Notes under the pieces: generated by a model
The model's input: the letters and a program-made list of their open reading frames with translations, nothing else
Told to the model about the DNA's origin: nothing
Database searches by the model: none
Shown: positions 14,668-23,204 of the stretch, piece by piece
How the letters are laid out: the number at the start of each line of letters is the position of its first letter
Position numbering within the stretch: the first letter of the stretch is position 1
Position numbers and translations under genes: made by a program
NCBI GenBank assembly: GCA_003523085.1
Contig: DPHD01000007.1
Span: 24,950-51,190, forward strand
Direction of reading: 5' to 3'
DNA length: 26,241 nucleotides
From: Oceanospirillaceae bacterium
GTDB taxonomy: Bacteria; Pseudomonadota; Gammaproteobacteria; Pseudomonadales; Balneatricaceae

Positions 14668-16647
14668 ATGGTTTCCAGCGCTCAAAAGCAGTCTTACCCA
14701 GCACCTGGGCTTGATACCTTTCCTAAGTTGTTGCAACACAACGCTCGTATGTTCACTAACAAAGACGCCATGCGCGAAAAAGAATTTGGCATTTGGCAGT
14801 CATGGACTTGGAGCCAAGTGGCCGAAGAAGTCGAGCGTTTTGCTCTCGGTTTGCAGGTCAATGGTGTAAAAGCCGGTGATTCAGTATTGATTGTGGGTGG
14901 TAACCGCCCGCGCACCTACTGGACCATGTGCGCCGTGCAGTCCTTAGGGGCGGTACCGGTTCCCACTTATCACGACTCGGTTGCGGAGGAAATGCAGTTT
15001 GTTATAGAGCATTCCGAAGCGCGTGTGATTATCGCTGAAGACCAAGAGCAAGTCGATAAGATTTTGGATGTAAAGGATCGTTGTCCGGCCGTAGAGTTGG
15101 TGATTTACGACGACCCGAGAGGCATGAAGGGCTACGACTCAGAATTAGTTGAAATTCAAAATTTTGTGACAGTTCAGGCTCAAGGTGAAGCTCTTCGAGC
15201 AAAACAGCCAAACCTTTACCAAGAGCTAATTAGCCAAGGTAAGGGTGATGATATTTCCATTATTCTATACACCTCGGGCACCACAGGTAAGCCAAAGGGT
15301 GTGGTGCTGACCTATGACAACACCTTGCTCACGGGTTACCACGGTGGCTTGATGGAAGGCCTTAACGAAAACGATGAAATTTTGGCTTATCTACCAGTAG
15401 CCTGGATTGGTGATCATATTTTCTCTTATGCCCAATCCTACACCATGGGGTTTTGTGTTAACTGCCCAGAAAGCACCGAAACAGTGGCTGCGGACATGCG
15501 TGAAATCGGCCCAACCTATTACTTTGCCCCCCCGCGAGTATTTGAAAGCTTGTTAACCAGTGTTCAAATTCGGATGGAGGATGCGGCGCCAGTGAAGCGT
15601 AAAATGTTTAGCTATTTTATGCAGGTGGCCAAAACTACAGGTATAAGGTTATTAGAAAACAAGCCCGTCGGTGTTATTGATCGTATCAAATACGCCCTAG
15701 GTAATGCCTTGGTTTACGCGCCACTCAAAGATGCATTAGGCATGGGTCGTGTGCGTTTGGCTTACACTGCTGGTGAGGCCATTGGTGGTGAAATCTTTGA
15801 TTTTTACCGTTCGTTAGGTATCAATATTAAGCAACTTTATGGCCAAACTGAGTCGTCGGTGTTTATTACTGTGCAGCCAGATGGCGAGGTTTACCCCGAT
15901 ACTGTAGGTACACCTAGCCCGGGTGTAGAGTTAAAAATTGCCGACAACGGTGAAGTAATTTACCGCAGTGCGGGTGCCTTCCATAGTTACTTTAAAAACC
16001 CTGAAGCCACGAAAGATACCAAAACTGCAGAAGGTTGGGTGCACACTGGCGATGCAGGCTTTATGACCAGCAATGGCCACCTACGTATTATTGACCGTGC
16101 CAAAGACGTTGGTACGTTTAACAGTGGCAAGATGTTTGCGCCTAAATACATCGAAAATAAACTCAAATTCTTCCCGCACATCCAAGAGGCAGTGACCTTT
16201 GGCGATGGCAAAGACGATTGTATGGCGTTTATCAATATTGATCTGGGTGCCGTGGGTAATTGGGCAGAGCGCAACAACATTGCCTACGCCTCCTACCAAG
16301 AGTTAGCAGCACATCCTGAAGTCAACAAAATGGTGGCGCAAAGCGTTGCTGAAGTGAATGAATCCTTACTTGACGATGAAATGCTGGCCCATTCACAAAT
16401 TAGTCGCTTCCTTATCTTGCATAAAGAGCTGGATGCCGATGATGGTGAGTTAACCCGTACCAAAAAGGTCAAGCGTAAGTTGATTAACGAACGTTATAAG
16501 ATTTTGATTGATGCCCTCTATGACGGCAAAACCCAGTGCTTTATTGAAACCGAAGTGGCTTTTGAAGATGGCCGCGTTGGTAAAATTACCGGTGACATCA
16601 GTATTCATGATGCCAAAACCTTTAACCCTGTAGCCCAAGCGAGCTAA
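14668..16647 (+). CDS. Long-chain acyl-CoA synthetase (AMP-forming)
   Basis: A 659-residue AMP-binding enzyme of the long-chain (FAA/FadD15-like) branch, larger than the FadD at 7276. The P-loop is YTSGTTGKPKG at about 201-211. LYGQTESS at about 395 binds adenylate, HTGDAGFM and RIIDRAKD are the hinge-region motifs, and ELTRTKKVKRK near residue 590-605 carries the C-terminal lysine region typical of this branch. The reaction is carboxylate + ATP + CoA to acyl-CoA + AMP + PPi. It is the first gene of a seven-gene unit with an ABC importer, and it starts 185 bases from the divergent kinase start. In such clusters the synthetase probably traps the imported acid as its CoA ester. The substrate (long-chain, branched, cyclic or aromatic acid) is unknown. 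Confidence 0.88.
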   Translation: MVSSAQKQSYPAPGLDTFPKLLQHNARMFTNKDAMREKEFGIWQSWTWSQVAEEVERFALGLQVNGVKAGDSVLIVGGNRPRTYWTMCAVQSLGAVPVPTYHDSVAEEMQFVIEHSEARVIIAEDQEQVDKILDVKDRCPAVELVIYDDPRGMKGYDSELVEIQNFVTVQAQGEALRAKQPNLYQELISQGKGDDISIILYTSGTTGKPKGVVLTYDNTLLTGYHGGLMEGLNENDEILAYLPVAWIGDHIFSYAQSYTMGFCVNCPESTETVAADMREIGPTYYFAPPRVFESLLTSVQIRMEDAAPVKRKMFSYFMQVAKTTGIRLLENKPVGVIDRIKYALGNALVYAPLKDALGMGRVRLAYTAGEAIGGEIFDFYRSLGINIKQLYGQTESSVFITVQPDGEVYPDTVGTPSPGVELKIADNGEVIYRSAGAFHSYFKNPEATKDTKTAEGWVHTGDAGFMTSNGHLRIIDRAKDVGTFNSGKMFAPKYIENKLKFFPHIQEAVTFGDGKDDCMAFINIDLGAVGNWAERNNIAYASYQELAAHPEVNKMVAQSVAEVNESLLDDEMLAHSQISRFLILHKELDADDGELTRTKKVKRKLINERYKILIDALYDGKTQCFIETEVAFEDGRVGKITGDISIHDAKTFNPVAQAS

Positions 16648-16650
16648 GCC

Positions 16651-17448
16651 ATGACTGAACCATTGCAAAAAATGGAAGCGGCCTCAAAACTGCTAGAGCT
16701 GAAGAATATCGACTTGTCTTTTGGTGGTGTAAAAGCCATCAGTAATATTAGTTTTGACGTTATGGAAGGCGAAGTTCGCGCCATCATCGGCCCCAACGGT
16801 GCAGGTAAAAGCTCCATGTTGAACGTAATCAACGGCTTTTATCACCCACAACAAGGCGAGATTTGGTTTGACGGTAAACAACGTCACTCCATGAAGCCAT
16901 ATCAAATTGCCTACCAAGGTATCGCCCGTACGTTCCAAAACATTGCTCTGTTTAAGGGCATGAGTGTGTTGGATAACATTATGACGGGGCGCTTTACCCA
17001 CATGCGTAAAAACATGTTGTGGCAAGCACTGTGGAAGGGTCCTGCAGAGCAAGAAGAAATTGAAAACCGAGAGTTTGTAGAGGGTATTATCGATTTCTTG
17101 GAAATTCAAGCCATTCGAAAAACCCCAGTAGGGCGCTTGCCTTACGGTTTGCAAAAGCGAGTTGAGCTAGGTCGTGCTTTAGCGGCCCAGCCTAAAATGC
17201 TGCTGCTTGATGAACCCATGGCTGGCATGAACGTGGAAGAAAAAGAAGACATGTGTCGCTTCATCTTAGATGTGAATGACACCTTTGGTACCACCATTGT
17301 CCTCATTGAGCACGATATGGGTGTGGTCATGGATATCGCCGACCGCGTTGTGGTGCTGGACTACGGCCGCAAAATTGGTGACGGCACTCCAGACGTCGTA
17401 CGTAACGATCAAACCGTAATTGATGCCTATCTTGGCGTGAGCCACTGA
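16651..17448 (+). CDS. livG: Branched-chain amino acid-type ABC transporter ATP-binding protein (LivG-like)
   Basis: A 265-residue ATPase. Walker A is GPNGAGKSS (47-55), the LivG-type signature region is LPYGLQKRVELGRAL in place of LSGGQ, Walker B is MLLLDEPMAGM, and the switch histidine is in LIEHDMGVVM. The ATG is 3 bases after the synthetase stop, so coupling is strong. The in-frame ATG at 16672 is an alternative that would also keep the whole domain. It powers import together with the LivF-like protein at 21033. The symbol reflects the family only; the cluster contains acyl-CoA ligases, so an organic acid is a better guess for the substrate than Leu/Ile/Val. Confidence 0.92.
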   Translation: MTEPLQKMEAASKLLELKNIDLSFGGVKAISNISFDVMEGEVRAIIGPNGAGKSSMLNVINGFYHPQQGEIWFDGKQRHSMKPYQIAYQGIARTFQNIALFKGMSVLDNIMTGRFTHMRKNMLWQALWKGPAEQEEIENREFVEGIIDFLEIQAIRKTPVGRLPYGLQKRVELGRALAAQPKMLLLDEPMAGMNVEEKEDMCRFILDVNDTFGTTIVLIEHDMGVVMDIADRVVVLDYGRKIGDGTPDVVRNDQTVIDAYLGVSH

Positions 17449-17458
17449 GGAAAACAAC

Positions 17459-18460
17459 ATGAGTGCTGATTTTTTATATTTAGTGGAAGTGATTCTCAAC
17501 GGCCTAATGGCTGGCGTGATGTACTCCTTAGTGGCCCTTGGTTTTGTATTAATTTTTAAAGCCTCGGGTATCTTTAACTATGCCCAAGGTGTAATGGCGT
17601 TGTTTGCTGCCCTTACTTTGGTAGGTATTCAAACCGGGCAAATACCCTTTGCTCACCTAATTAATGCCATTTTTGGCACTAATATGCACCACTTTGGCTG
17701 GCAAGTACCTACGGTTCTTGCCATCGCTCTAACGGTGGGAGTAATGGTGTTATTTGCCATCATTGTAGAGCGCTACATATTGCATCACTTGGTTAACCAA
17801 GAACCTATTATTCTGTTTATGGCAACCATCGGTTTAGCTTACTTTATGGAAGGTTTTGGCGACATTATGTGGGGCAGTCAAATTAAAACCATGGATGTTG
17901 GTTTGCCCTCTGGAGGTTCGCGTTGGCTTGAGGACTACACCCTGGGCTGGGCTGCCGAAGGCGAGCGCTACTACGGCATGTACCTCGACAAACTCGACAT
18001 GGTAGCCAGTTTAGTGGCCATCGTGCTGGTGATTTCGCTCACTATATTTAGCCAATACACCACGACTGGCCGTGCCTTAAGGGCCGTAGCCGATGACCAT
18101 CAGGCCGCCTTGTCTGTGGGTATTTCTCTACGCACTATTTGGGTCATTGTTTGGTCTATTGCAGGCTTTGTAGCCTTGGTGGCCGGTATTATGTGGGGCG
18201 CCAAATCAGGCGTGCAGTTCTCGCTGTCTCTCATTGCCTTAAAAGCCTTACCCGTGTTAATGCTAGGCGGCTTTACCTCCATCCCTGGCGCCATTATTGG
18301 TGGTTTGATCATCGGCGTAGGCGAGAAGTTATTCGAATATGCCATTGGGCCGCTAATTGGCGGCGCCACAGAAAATTGGTTTGCCTACGTGCTAGCGCTT
18401 ATGTTCCTTGTGTTTAGACCACAAGGTTTGTTTGGCGAAAAGATTATAGAAAGGGTGTAA
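17459..18460 (+). CDS. livH: Branched-chain amino acid-type ABC transporter permease (LivH-like)
   Basis: A 333-residue inner-membrane protein with about eight hydrophobic segments. The LivH opening is evident (LNGLMAGVMYSLVALGFVLI, then FNYAQG). ALRAVADDHQAALSVGI near residue 205-222 is the cytoplasmic loop that contacts the ATPases, and the C terminus ends PQGLFGEKIIERV, as is typical. An insertion of about 25 residues between helices (SRWLEDYTLG and following) is common in clusters with acyl-CoA ligases. The ATG follows livG by 10 bases with AGGA before it. It pairs with the LivM-like protein to form the channel. Confidence 0.92.
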   Translation: MSADFLYLVEVILNGLMAGVMYSLVALGFVLIFKASGIFNYAQGVMALFAALTLVGIQTGQIPFAHLINAIFGTNMHHFGWQVPTVLAIALTVGVMVLFAIIVERYILHHLVNQEPIILFMATIGLAYFMEGFGDIMWGSQIKTMDVGLPSGGSRWLEDYTLGWAAEGERYYGMYLDKLDMVASLVAIVLVISLTIFSQYTTTGRALRAVADDHQAALSVGISLRTIWVIVWSIAGFVALVAGIMWGAKSGVQFSLSLIALKALPVLMLGGFTSIPGAIIGGLIIGVGEKLFEYAIGPLIGGATENWFAYVLALMFLVFRPQGLFGEKIIERV

Positions 18461-18463
18461 CAG

Positions 18464-19540
18464 ATGTTTTATCGCGAATCCGGTGATTTTAAAAAGACCT
18501 ACCAAAAAGACAGTCAAACCTTTCCTATAAAGTTTGACCGCATGCGCTATTACTTTGTGCTAGCCGTCGCCTTTTTGGTTATCCCTATGTTTCTTACGGA
18601 CTATATGGCCAACGCTGTAATGATTCCGTTTTTGGTATGGGCTATTGCAGCCTTAGGCCTAAATATTTTGGTGGGCTACACAGGCCAGCTGTCTTTAGGT
18701 ACGGGTGGCTTTATGGCCGTGGGTGCTTATGCGACCTACAAACTGATGACGGCCTTCCCTGGCATGGACATGGTGACTGTCATCCTGCTTTCTGGATTGA
18801 TTACCGCGTTTGTAGGTGCCATGTTTGGTTTGCCTAGCTTGCGCATCAAAGGCTTCTACCTTGCCGTAGCCACCTTAGCCTCGCAATTCTTCTTGGTATG
18901 GTTGCTTAATAAGGTACCTTGGTTTTATAACAACTCAGCGTCTGGCCAAATTAGTGCCCCAGAACGAGAAATGTTTGGCGTGATTATCACCGGGCCCCAT
19001 GCCACACCAATCGCTGCGTATATTTTTTGTTTAGTCTTTGCCGTTGCTTTGGCTTGGCTGGCACGTAACTTAACTCGCGGACGTTTAGGCCGTAGCTGGA
19101 TGGCTATTCGCGACATGGACATCGCTGCAGAAATTATTGGCGTAAACCCTTTAATGGCTAAGCTATCGGCCTTCGCCGTGTCTTCGTTTTTCATCGGCAT
19201 TGCGGGCTCGTTATTCTTTTCCGTTTATCTCGGTGCCGCAGAAGTAACTGAGGCCTTTGGCATCACTGTGTCATTTGCCGTGTTGTTTATGATCATCATC
19301 GGCGGTTTGGGTTCTATTTTCGGCAGCTTTGTGGGCGCAGCCTTCATGGTGCTGATGCCGGTATTACTGAAAAACGTTCTAGTGGGTGGTATGGGTTGGC
19401 CTACGGACCTAGCGGCACACTTTGAATATATTATTGTAGGCGGCCTGATCATCATTTTCTTGATCGTGGAACCTCACGGGTTGGCACAAATGGCCCGTGT
19501 ACTAAAAGAAAAATTACGCTTATGGCCGTTCCCTCACTAG
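18464..19540 (+). CDS. livM: Branched-chain amino acid-type ABC transporter permease (LivM-like)
   Basis: A 358-residue permease with about nine hydrophobic segments and a roughly 25-residue polar N-terminal extension before the first helix. LivM motifs are LNILVGYTGQLSLGTGGFMAVGAY, GFYLAVATLA, RSWMAIRDMDIAAEIIGVN (the ATPase-contact loop) and a final EPHGLAQM. It begins 3 bases after the livH stop. The C-terminal end runs into the leader of the binding-protein gene, where a palindrome is present. Confidence 0.92.
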   Translation: MFYRESGDFKKTYQKDSQTFPIKFDRMRYYFVLAVAFLVIPMFLTDYMANAVMIPFLVWAIAALGLNILVGYTGQLSLGTGGFMAVGAYATYKLMTAFPGMDMVTVILLSGLITAFVGAMFGLPSLRIKGFYLAVATLASQFFLVWLLNKVPWFYNNSASGQISAPEREMFGVIITGPHATPIAAYIFCLVFAVALAWLARNLTRGRLGRSWMAIRDMDIAAEIIGVNPLMAKLSAFAVSSFFIGIAGSLFFSVYLGAAEVTEAFGITVSFAVLFMIIIGGLGSIFGSFVGAAFMVLMPVLLKNVLVGGMGWPTDLAAHFEYIIVGGLIIIFLIVEPHGLAQMARVLKEKLRLWPFPH

Positions 19541-19558
19541 GGGACAGTCTAGGTAATT

Positions 19559-19574
19559 TGTGTCCTTGGACACA
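19559..19574. promoter_or_regulatory. Short quasi-palindrome upstream of the binding-protein gene
   Basis: TGTGTCC-TT-GGACACA is a perfect 7-bp inverted repeat with a 2-nt centre in the 92-base gap between livM and the binding-protein gene. The centre is too small for a stable RNA hairpin without opening pairs, so a DNA operator is also possible. No convincing promoter follows. Confidence 0.4.
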
Positions 19575-19632
19575 CACTATCTGCCTTTTTAAGGTAAATA
19601 AAAATAAGTCGAACCCTAGGAGGATGACGACA

Positions 19633-20916
19633 ATGAAATTAAAGCAATTAGCAACTATCGCCCTGACTACCCTGGCCGTTTCTGCGCCAGTGGCAGCGGA
19701 TTTGGTATTTCCATCTTTAAGCTACCGTACCGGCCCTTATGCTGCGGGTGGTACTCCCTACGCAGACGGTTGGGCTGACTACTTCACCATGTTGAACGCA
19801 CGTGATGGTGGTATCGGTGGTGTAATGACTTCTGTGCCTGAATGTGAAACTGGTTACAACACAGCAAAAGGTGTTGAGTGTTACGAATCTCTCAAGGGTG
19901 ACGGCGCATTGGTATTTAACCCATTGTCTACGGGTATCACTTACCAGTTGATCCCCAAAGCAACCGCTGACGACATCCCTTTGTTAACCCAGGGTTACGG
20001 TCGTACTTCTGGTGCTAACGGCGCTATTTTCTCCCACGTATTTAACTTCCCTGCTAACTACTGGGCCGGTGCTAGCCGTATCGTAAACCGTATCAAGCAC
20101 GAAGCTGGCGGTGATCTTACGGGTAAGAACATTGCCTTGGTTTACCACAACTCTGGTTACGGTAAAGAGCCGATTCCTACGCTTAAAGCTCTGGCAGAAA
20201 AGCACGGCTTTGAACTGACTTTGATCCCTGTAGATCATCCAGGACAAGAGCAAAAGTCACAATGGCTACAAATCCGTCGTGAGCGTCCAGATAACATCAT
20301 CCTTTACGGTTGGGGTGTAATGAACCAGGTTGCTTTGCAAGAAGCCGCTAACATTCGTTACCCAATGGATCAGATGTTTGGCATCTGGTGGTCTGGTACT
20401 GAAAACGATAAGCTAGAAGGCATGGCTTCCCATGGCTACAAGGCAGCTACTTTCCACAATGTGGGTAGTGAGTACCCTGTATACAAGGACATTCAGAAGC
20501 ACGTTGTTGATGCTGGCCTAGCGGCTGGTGACGGTTCTAACGTCGGTTCTGTATTGTACAACCGTGGTATGTACGCGGCGATGACAGCGGCTACTGCTGC
20601 GTCAACGGCTCAAGACATCCATGGCGAGAAGAACATCACTGCTAGCATGATGCGTGACGGTCTAGAAAACATCAACATGAGCGACGCTGTAATGGCTGCT
20701 GCAGGCTTACCTAAGTTTGGTCCTGAGTTTGCTGGTTCTTGTGCTAACCATGGTGGTACTGGCCAAGTTGGTATCCAACAGTGGGATGGCAACAAGCAAG
20801 CATGGAAGTTGATCGGTGGTTTCGAAGCTCCAGACAATAAAGTGATTGGTGAGCTTATCGAAGCTGACTCTGCTGCTTACGCTGCAGAAAACAACATCAC
20901 TCCACGTGATTGTTAA
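19633..20916 (+). CDS. livK: ABC transporter substrate-binding protein (LivK-like)
   Basis: A 427-residue periplasmic type-I binding protein. ATG 19633 is chosen because AGGAGG ends 9 nt upstream; the ATG at 19624 would abut it. The protein opens with a signal peptide (MKLKQLATIALTTLAVSAPVAA). Family features are YRTGPYAAGGTPYADGW at the N terminus, LNARDGGIGG, and NIALVYHNSGYGKEP at the start of the second lobe. The length is that of the subgroup found next to acyl-CoA ligases, and clearly longer than LivK (about 370). Codon choice is notably biased (GGT, CGT, AAC, CTG/TTG mix) compared with its neighbours, fitting a highly expressed periplasmic protein. The Cys pair CETG...VECYE may form a disulphide. 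Confidence 0.9.
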   Translation: MKLKQLATIALTTLAVSAPVAADLVFPSLSYRTGPYAAGGTPYADGWADYFTMLNARDGGIGGVMTSVPECETGYNTAKGVECYESLKGDGALVFNPLSTGITYQLIPKATADDIPLLTQGYGRTSGANGAIFSHVFNFPANYWAGASRIVNRIKHEAGGDLTGKNIALVYHNSGYGKEPIPTLKALAEKHGFELTLIPVDHPGQEQKSQWLQIRRERPDNIILYGWGVMNQVALQEAANIRYPMDQMFGIWWSGTENDKLEGMASHGYKAATFHNVGSEYPVYKDIQKHVVDAGLAAGDGSNVGSVLYNRGMYAAMTAATAASTAQDIHGEKNITASMMRDGLENINMSDAVMAAAGLPKFGPEFAGSCANHGGTGQVGIQQWDGNKQAWKLIGGFEAPDNKVIGELIEADSAAYAAENNITPRDC

Positions 20917-20943
20917 TCCGTTAAGTTAACGTTTTAACTCAAC

Positions 20944-20987
20944 GAGGCGCCGGTGCTAACACGTACTAGGCTGGCGCCTCAATTTTT
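20944..20987 (+). terminator. Terminator-like hairpin between the binding protein and livF-like genes
   Basis: GAGGCGCC (20944-20951) pairs perfectly with GGCGCCTC (20973-20980) and is followed at once by AATTTTTAAATTTT. The loop is long (21 nt, partly able to pair), so efficiency may be moderate. Lying inside an otherwise continuous unit, it would reduce transcription of the downstream ATPase and ligase relative to the binding protein, and could protect the upstream mRNA 3' end. Confidence 0.6.
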
Positions 20988-21032
20988 AAATTTTACTAAA
21001 ACAGATTGTTTTGCTGGTGATAGGATAAAATC

Positions 21033-21848
21033 ATGACCACAGAAAAAGCACCGATACTTGCCATTAACAATATCGAGGTCATCTACGACCACGTGATATT
21101 GGTTTTGAAGGGCGTATCTTTAGAAGTGCATGAAAAAGGCATTGTGGCCTTACTTGGCGCCAACGGCGCGGGTAAGTCTACCACCATTAAAGCGATCTCT
21201 AATTTATTGGCCTCCGAGCGCGGCATCGTGACTAAGGGCTCCATTGAATTTGAAGGCCACAACATAAACGCCAGTAACCCCGCTGACCTTGTTACCATGG
21301 GTGTGGTGCAGGTGATGGAAGGTCGCCACTGTTTTGAGCACTTAACCATTGAAGAGAACTTGTTAGTGGGCGCTTACACCCGCCGCGATGGTCGCAAAAG
21401 TGTGCAAGAAAGTTTGGAAATGGTGTACGACTATTTTCCGCGCTTAAGAGAGCGACGCAAAAGCCAAGCCGGTTACACCTCAGGCGGCGAGCAACAAATG
21501 TGTGCTATTGGGCGTGCCTTAATGGCCAGCCCTCACATGATCTTGTTGGACGAGCCCTCCATGGGTCTTGCCCCACAGCTAGTGGAAGAGATTTTTGAAA
21601 TTGTTAAAAAGCTTAATGAAGAACAAGGCGTCACCTTCTTGTTAGCCGAGCAGAATACGGCTGTGGCTTTACGTTACGCCACCTATGGTTACATTATGGA
21701 AAACGGCCGTGTAGTAATGGATGGTAAAGCCAGCGATTTACGTGAAAACGAAGACGTAAAAGAGTTTTACTTAGGTGTGAGTGACGGCGAACAAAAGAGC
21801 TTCCGCGACGTGAAGCAATATCGCCGTCGTAAGCGTTGGTTGGCGTAA
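21033..21848 (+). CDS. livF: Branched-chain amino acid-type ABC transporter ATP-binding protein (LivF-like)
   Basis: A 271-residue ATPase with Walker A GANGAGKST near residue 43-51, signature TSGGEQQMCAIGRAL, Walker B MILLDEPSMGL and LLAEQNTAVAL around the switch residue. The VQVMEGRHCFEHLTIEENL stretch is diagnostic of LivF. A basic tail (VKQYRRRKRWLA) extends beyond the usual YLG end, as seen in ligase-linked clusters. AGGA precedes the ATG. It is the second ATPase of the importer and is separated from the binding-protein gene by a terminator-like hairpin. Confidence 0.92.
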   Translation: MTTEKAPILAINNIEVIYDHVILVLKGVSLEVHEKGIVALLGANGAGKSTTIKAISNLLASERGIVTKGSIEFEGHNINASNPADLVTMGVVQVMEGRHCFEHLTIEENLLVGAYTRRDGRKSVQESLEMVYDYFPRLRERRKSQAGYTSGGEQQMCAIGRALMASPHMILLDEPSMGLAPQLVEEIFEIVKKLNEEQGVTFLLAEQNTAVALRYATYGYIMENGRVVMDGKASDLRENEDVKEFYLGVSDGEQKSFRDVKQYRRRKRWLA

Positions 21849-21861
21849 ACACTTCAATGTT

Positions 21862-21919
21862 ATCCTGACGCAGGTCAGGATCGCCGGTAGGTCACACAGA
21901 TTCTGGCTTGCGCCAGAAT
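21862..21919. repeat. Twin hairpin repeat between livF-like and PaaK-like genes
   Basis: Two perfect 8-bp hairpins with 4-nt loops occur in tandem: ATCCTGAC-GCAG-GTCAGGAT (21862-21881) and ATTCTGGC-TTGC-GCCAGAAT (21900-21919). They are 18 bases apart. The AGAATGACG-type ends resemble dispersed bacterial palindromes of the ATTCTGGC...GCCAGAATGACG class. No U-tract follows, so they are more likely a REP-type element or an mRNA-stabilising structure than a terminator. Confidence 0.7.
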
Positions 21920-21961
21920 GACGTGTAGTAATCCACCCGTAGTTAATAAACGAGACGCCAA

Positions 21962-23194
21962 ATGACTGATTTTTACGACCACTTAGAAACCCGTGACCCC
22001 GACCAGCGTCGAGTGGATCAGGTTCGAGCAGTGGCTGAACAGGTGGCTCATGCTCAGGCAACGTGCCCGGCATGGACTAACATACTGCAGGGCATCGAAG
22101 CTGCTAAAATCACCAGTGTTGAATCTATTGCCGAATTGCCAGTGACGCGTAAATCTAGCCTCATAGAATTACAAAAGAACAACATGCCCTTTGGTGGTTT
22201 GCTCAGCTCGGAAGCGGCACCATTAGCCTACGTATTTACCTCGCCTGGCCCTATCAATGAACCCGGGTTTGACGTGCCAGATCATTGGCACTTTGCTAGA
22301 GCACTATACGCCGGGGGCTTGCGTAAAGGCGACTTGGTACACAATACCTTTTCGTACCATTTTACCCCAGCGGGCATTATGTTCGACAATGCTGCAAAGG
22401 CCTTAGGTTGTACCGTTGTTGCCGCAGGCGTGGGCAACAGCGAGATGCAAGCCCAAAGCATCGCAGCGCTTAAGCCTAAAGCCTATGTAGGCACACCCTC
22501 ATTTTTGAAAATTGTATTAGACAAAGCCGATGAATTGAGTCTGGATGTGAGCTCTATGACCCACGCGGTGGTCGGCGGCGAACCTTTCTTCCCTGTTCAA
22601 CAAGCGTTCTTTAAGGCTAGAGGCCTGCAAGTGGTGCAAGGTTATGCAACAGCAGACCTTGGTAGTATCGCCTATGAAACCTCAGCCCAAGAAGGCATGG
22701 TGATCGACGAAGACGTGTACGTGGAAATTGTCCGCCCTGGCACCGGCGACTTAGTTGCCGATGGCGAGGTGGGCGAAGTGTTGGTGACTAACTTTAACCC
22801 GCACTATCCGTTGATTCGTTTTGCTACCGGCGACATGTCGGCTATTTTGGTAGGCCAAAGCCCATGTGGCCGAACCAATCGGCGCATTAAAGGCTGGATG
22901 GGAAGGGCTGATCAAGCCACAAAAGTGCGTGGTATGTTTGTACGTCCCGAACAGGTGGCTGTACTGGTAGCCAAGCATGAAGAGCTCGTTAAGGTGCGTT
23001 TGGAAATTAGCCAAGCTAATGGCCAAGACGTAATGCAGGTGTTGTGCGAAACAGCGAGTGAAACCGCTGATTTAGTCTCTCAAATCACCGATAGCGTGCG
23101 CAGTGTGTTGCACGTACGTGGTGAGGTGACTTTGAAGGCGGTAGGCAGCTTGCCCAATGACGGCAAAGTCGTAGACGACCAGCGCCAATACTAA
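21962..23194 (+). CDS. Phenylacetate--CoA ligase-like (PaaK family) AMP-binding protein
   Basis: A 410-residue adenylate-forming protein of the PaaK family. The P-loop position reads FTSPGPINEP (residues 92-101) where classical PaaK has a TSGTTG-type loop, so the Thr/Gly pattern that grips ATP phosphates is changed. The rest of the fold is kept: SYHFTPAGIMFD, YVGTPSFLK, VVGGEPFF, GYATADLGSIAYE and RFATGD with a C-terminal domain ending PNDGKVVDDQRQY. This SPGP form is, as I recall it, the usual one in ABC/ligase clusters, so it is a subfamily trait rather than damage. It may activate an aromatic or other acid, or act as an accessory adenylating protein. It is the last gene of the unit, and a twin-hairpin repeat precedes it. 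Confidence 0.83.
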   Translation: MTDFYDHLETRDPDQRRVDQVRAVAEQVAHAQATCPAWTNILQGIEAAKITSVESIAELPVTRKSSLIELQKNNMPFGGLLSSEAAPLAYVFTSPGPINEPGFDVPDHWHFARALYAGGLRKGDLVHNTFSYHFTPAGIMFDNAAKALGCTVVAAGVGNSEMQAQSIAALKPKAYVGTPSFLKIVLDKADELSLDVSSMTHAVVGGEPFFPVQQAFFKARGLQVVQGYATADLGSIAYETSAQEGMVIDEDVYVEIVRPGTGDLVADGEVGEVLVTNFNPHYPLIRFATGDMSAILVGQSPCGRTNRRIKGWMGRADQATKVRGMFVRPEQVAVLVAKHEELVKVRLEISQANGQDVMQVLCETASETADLVSQITDSVRSVLHVRGEVTLKAVGSLPNDGKVVDDQRQY

Positions 23195-23204
23195 GCTTTC
23201 CCTT

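Noticed and set aside
21862..21919. CRISPR array or riboswitch
   Set aside because: There are only two different hairpins with no regular spacers, and no conserved ligand-binding core. It fits dispersed palindromic repeats.
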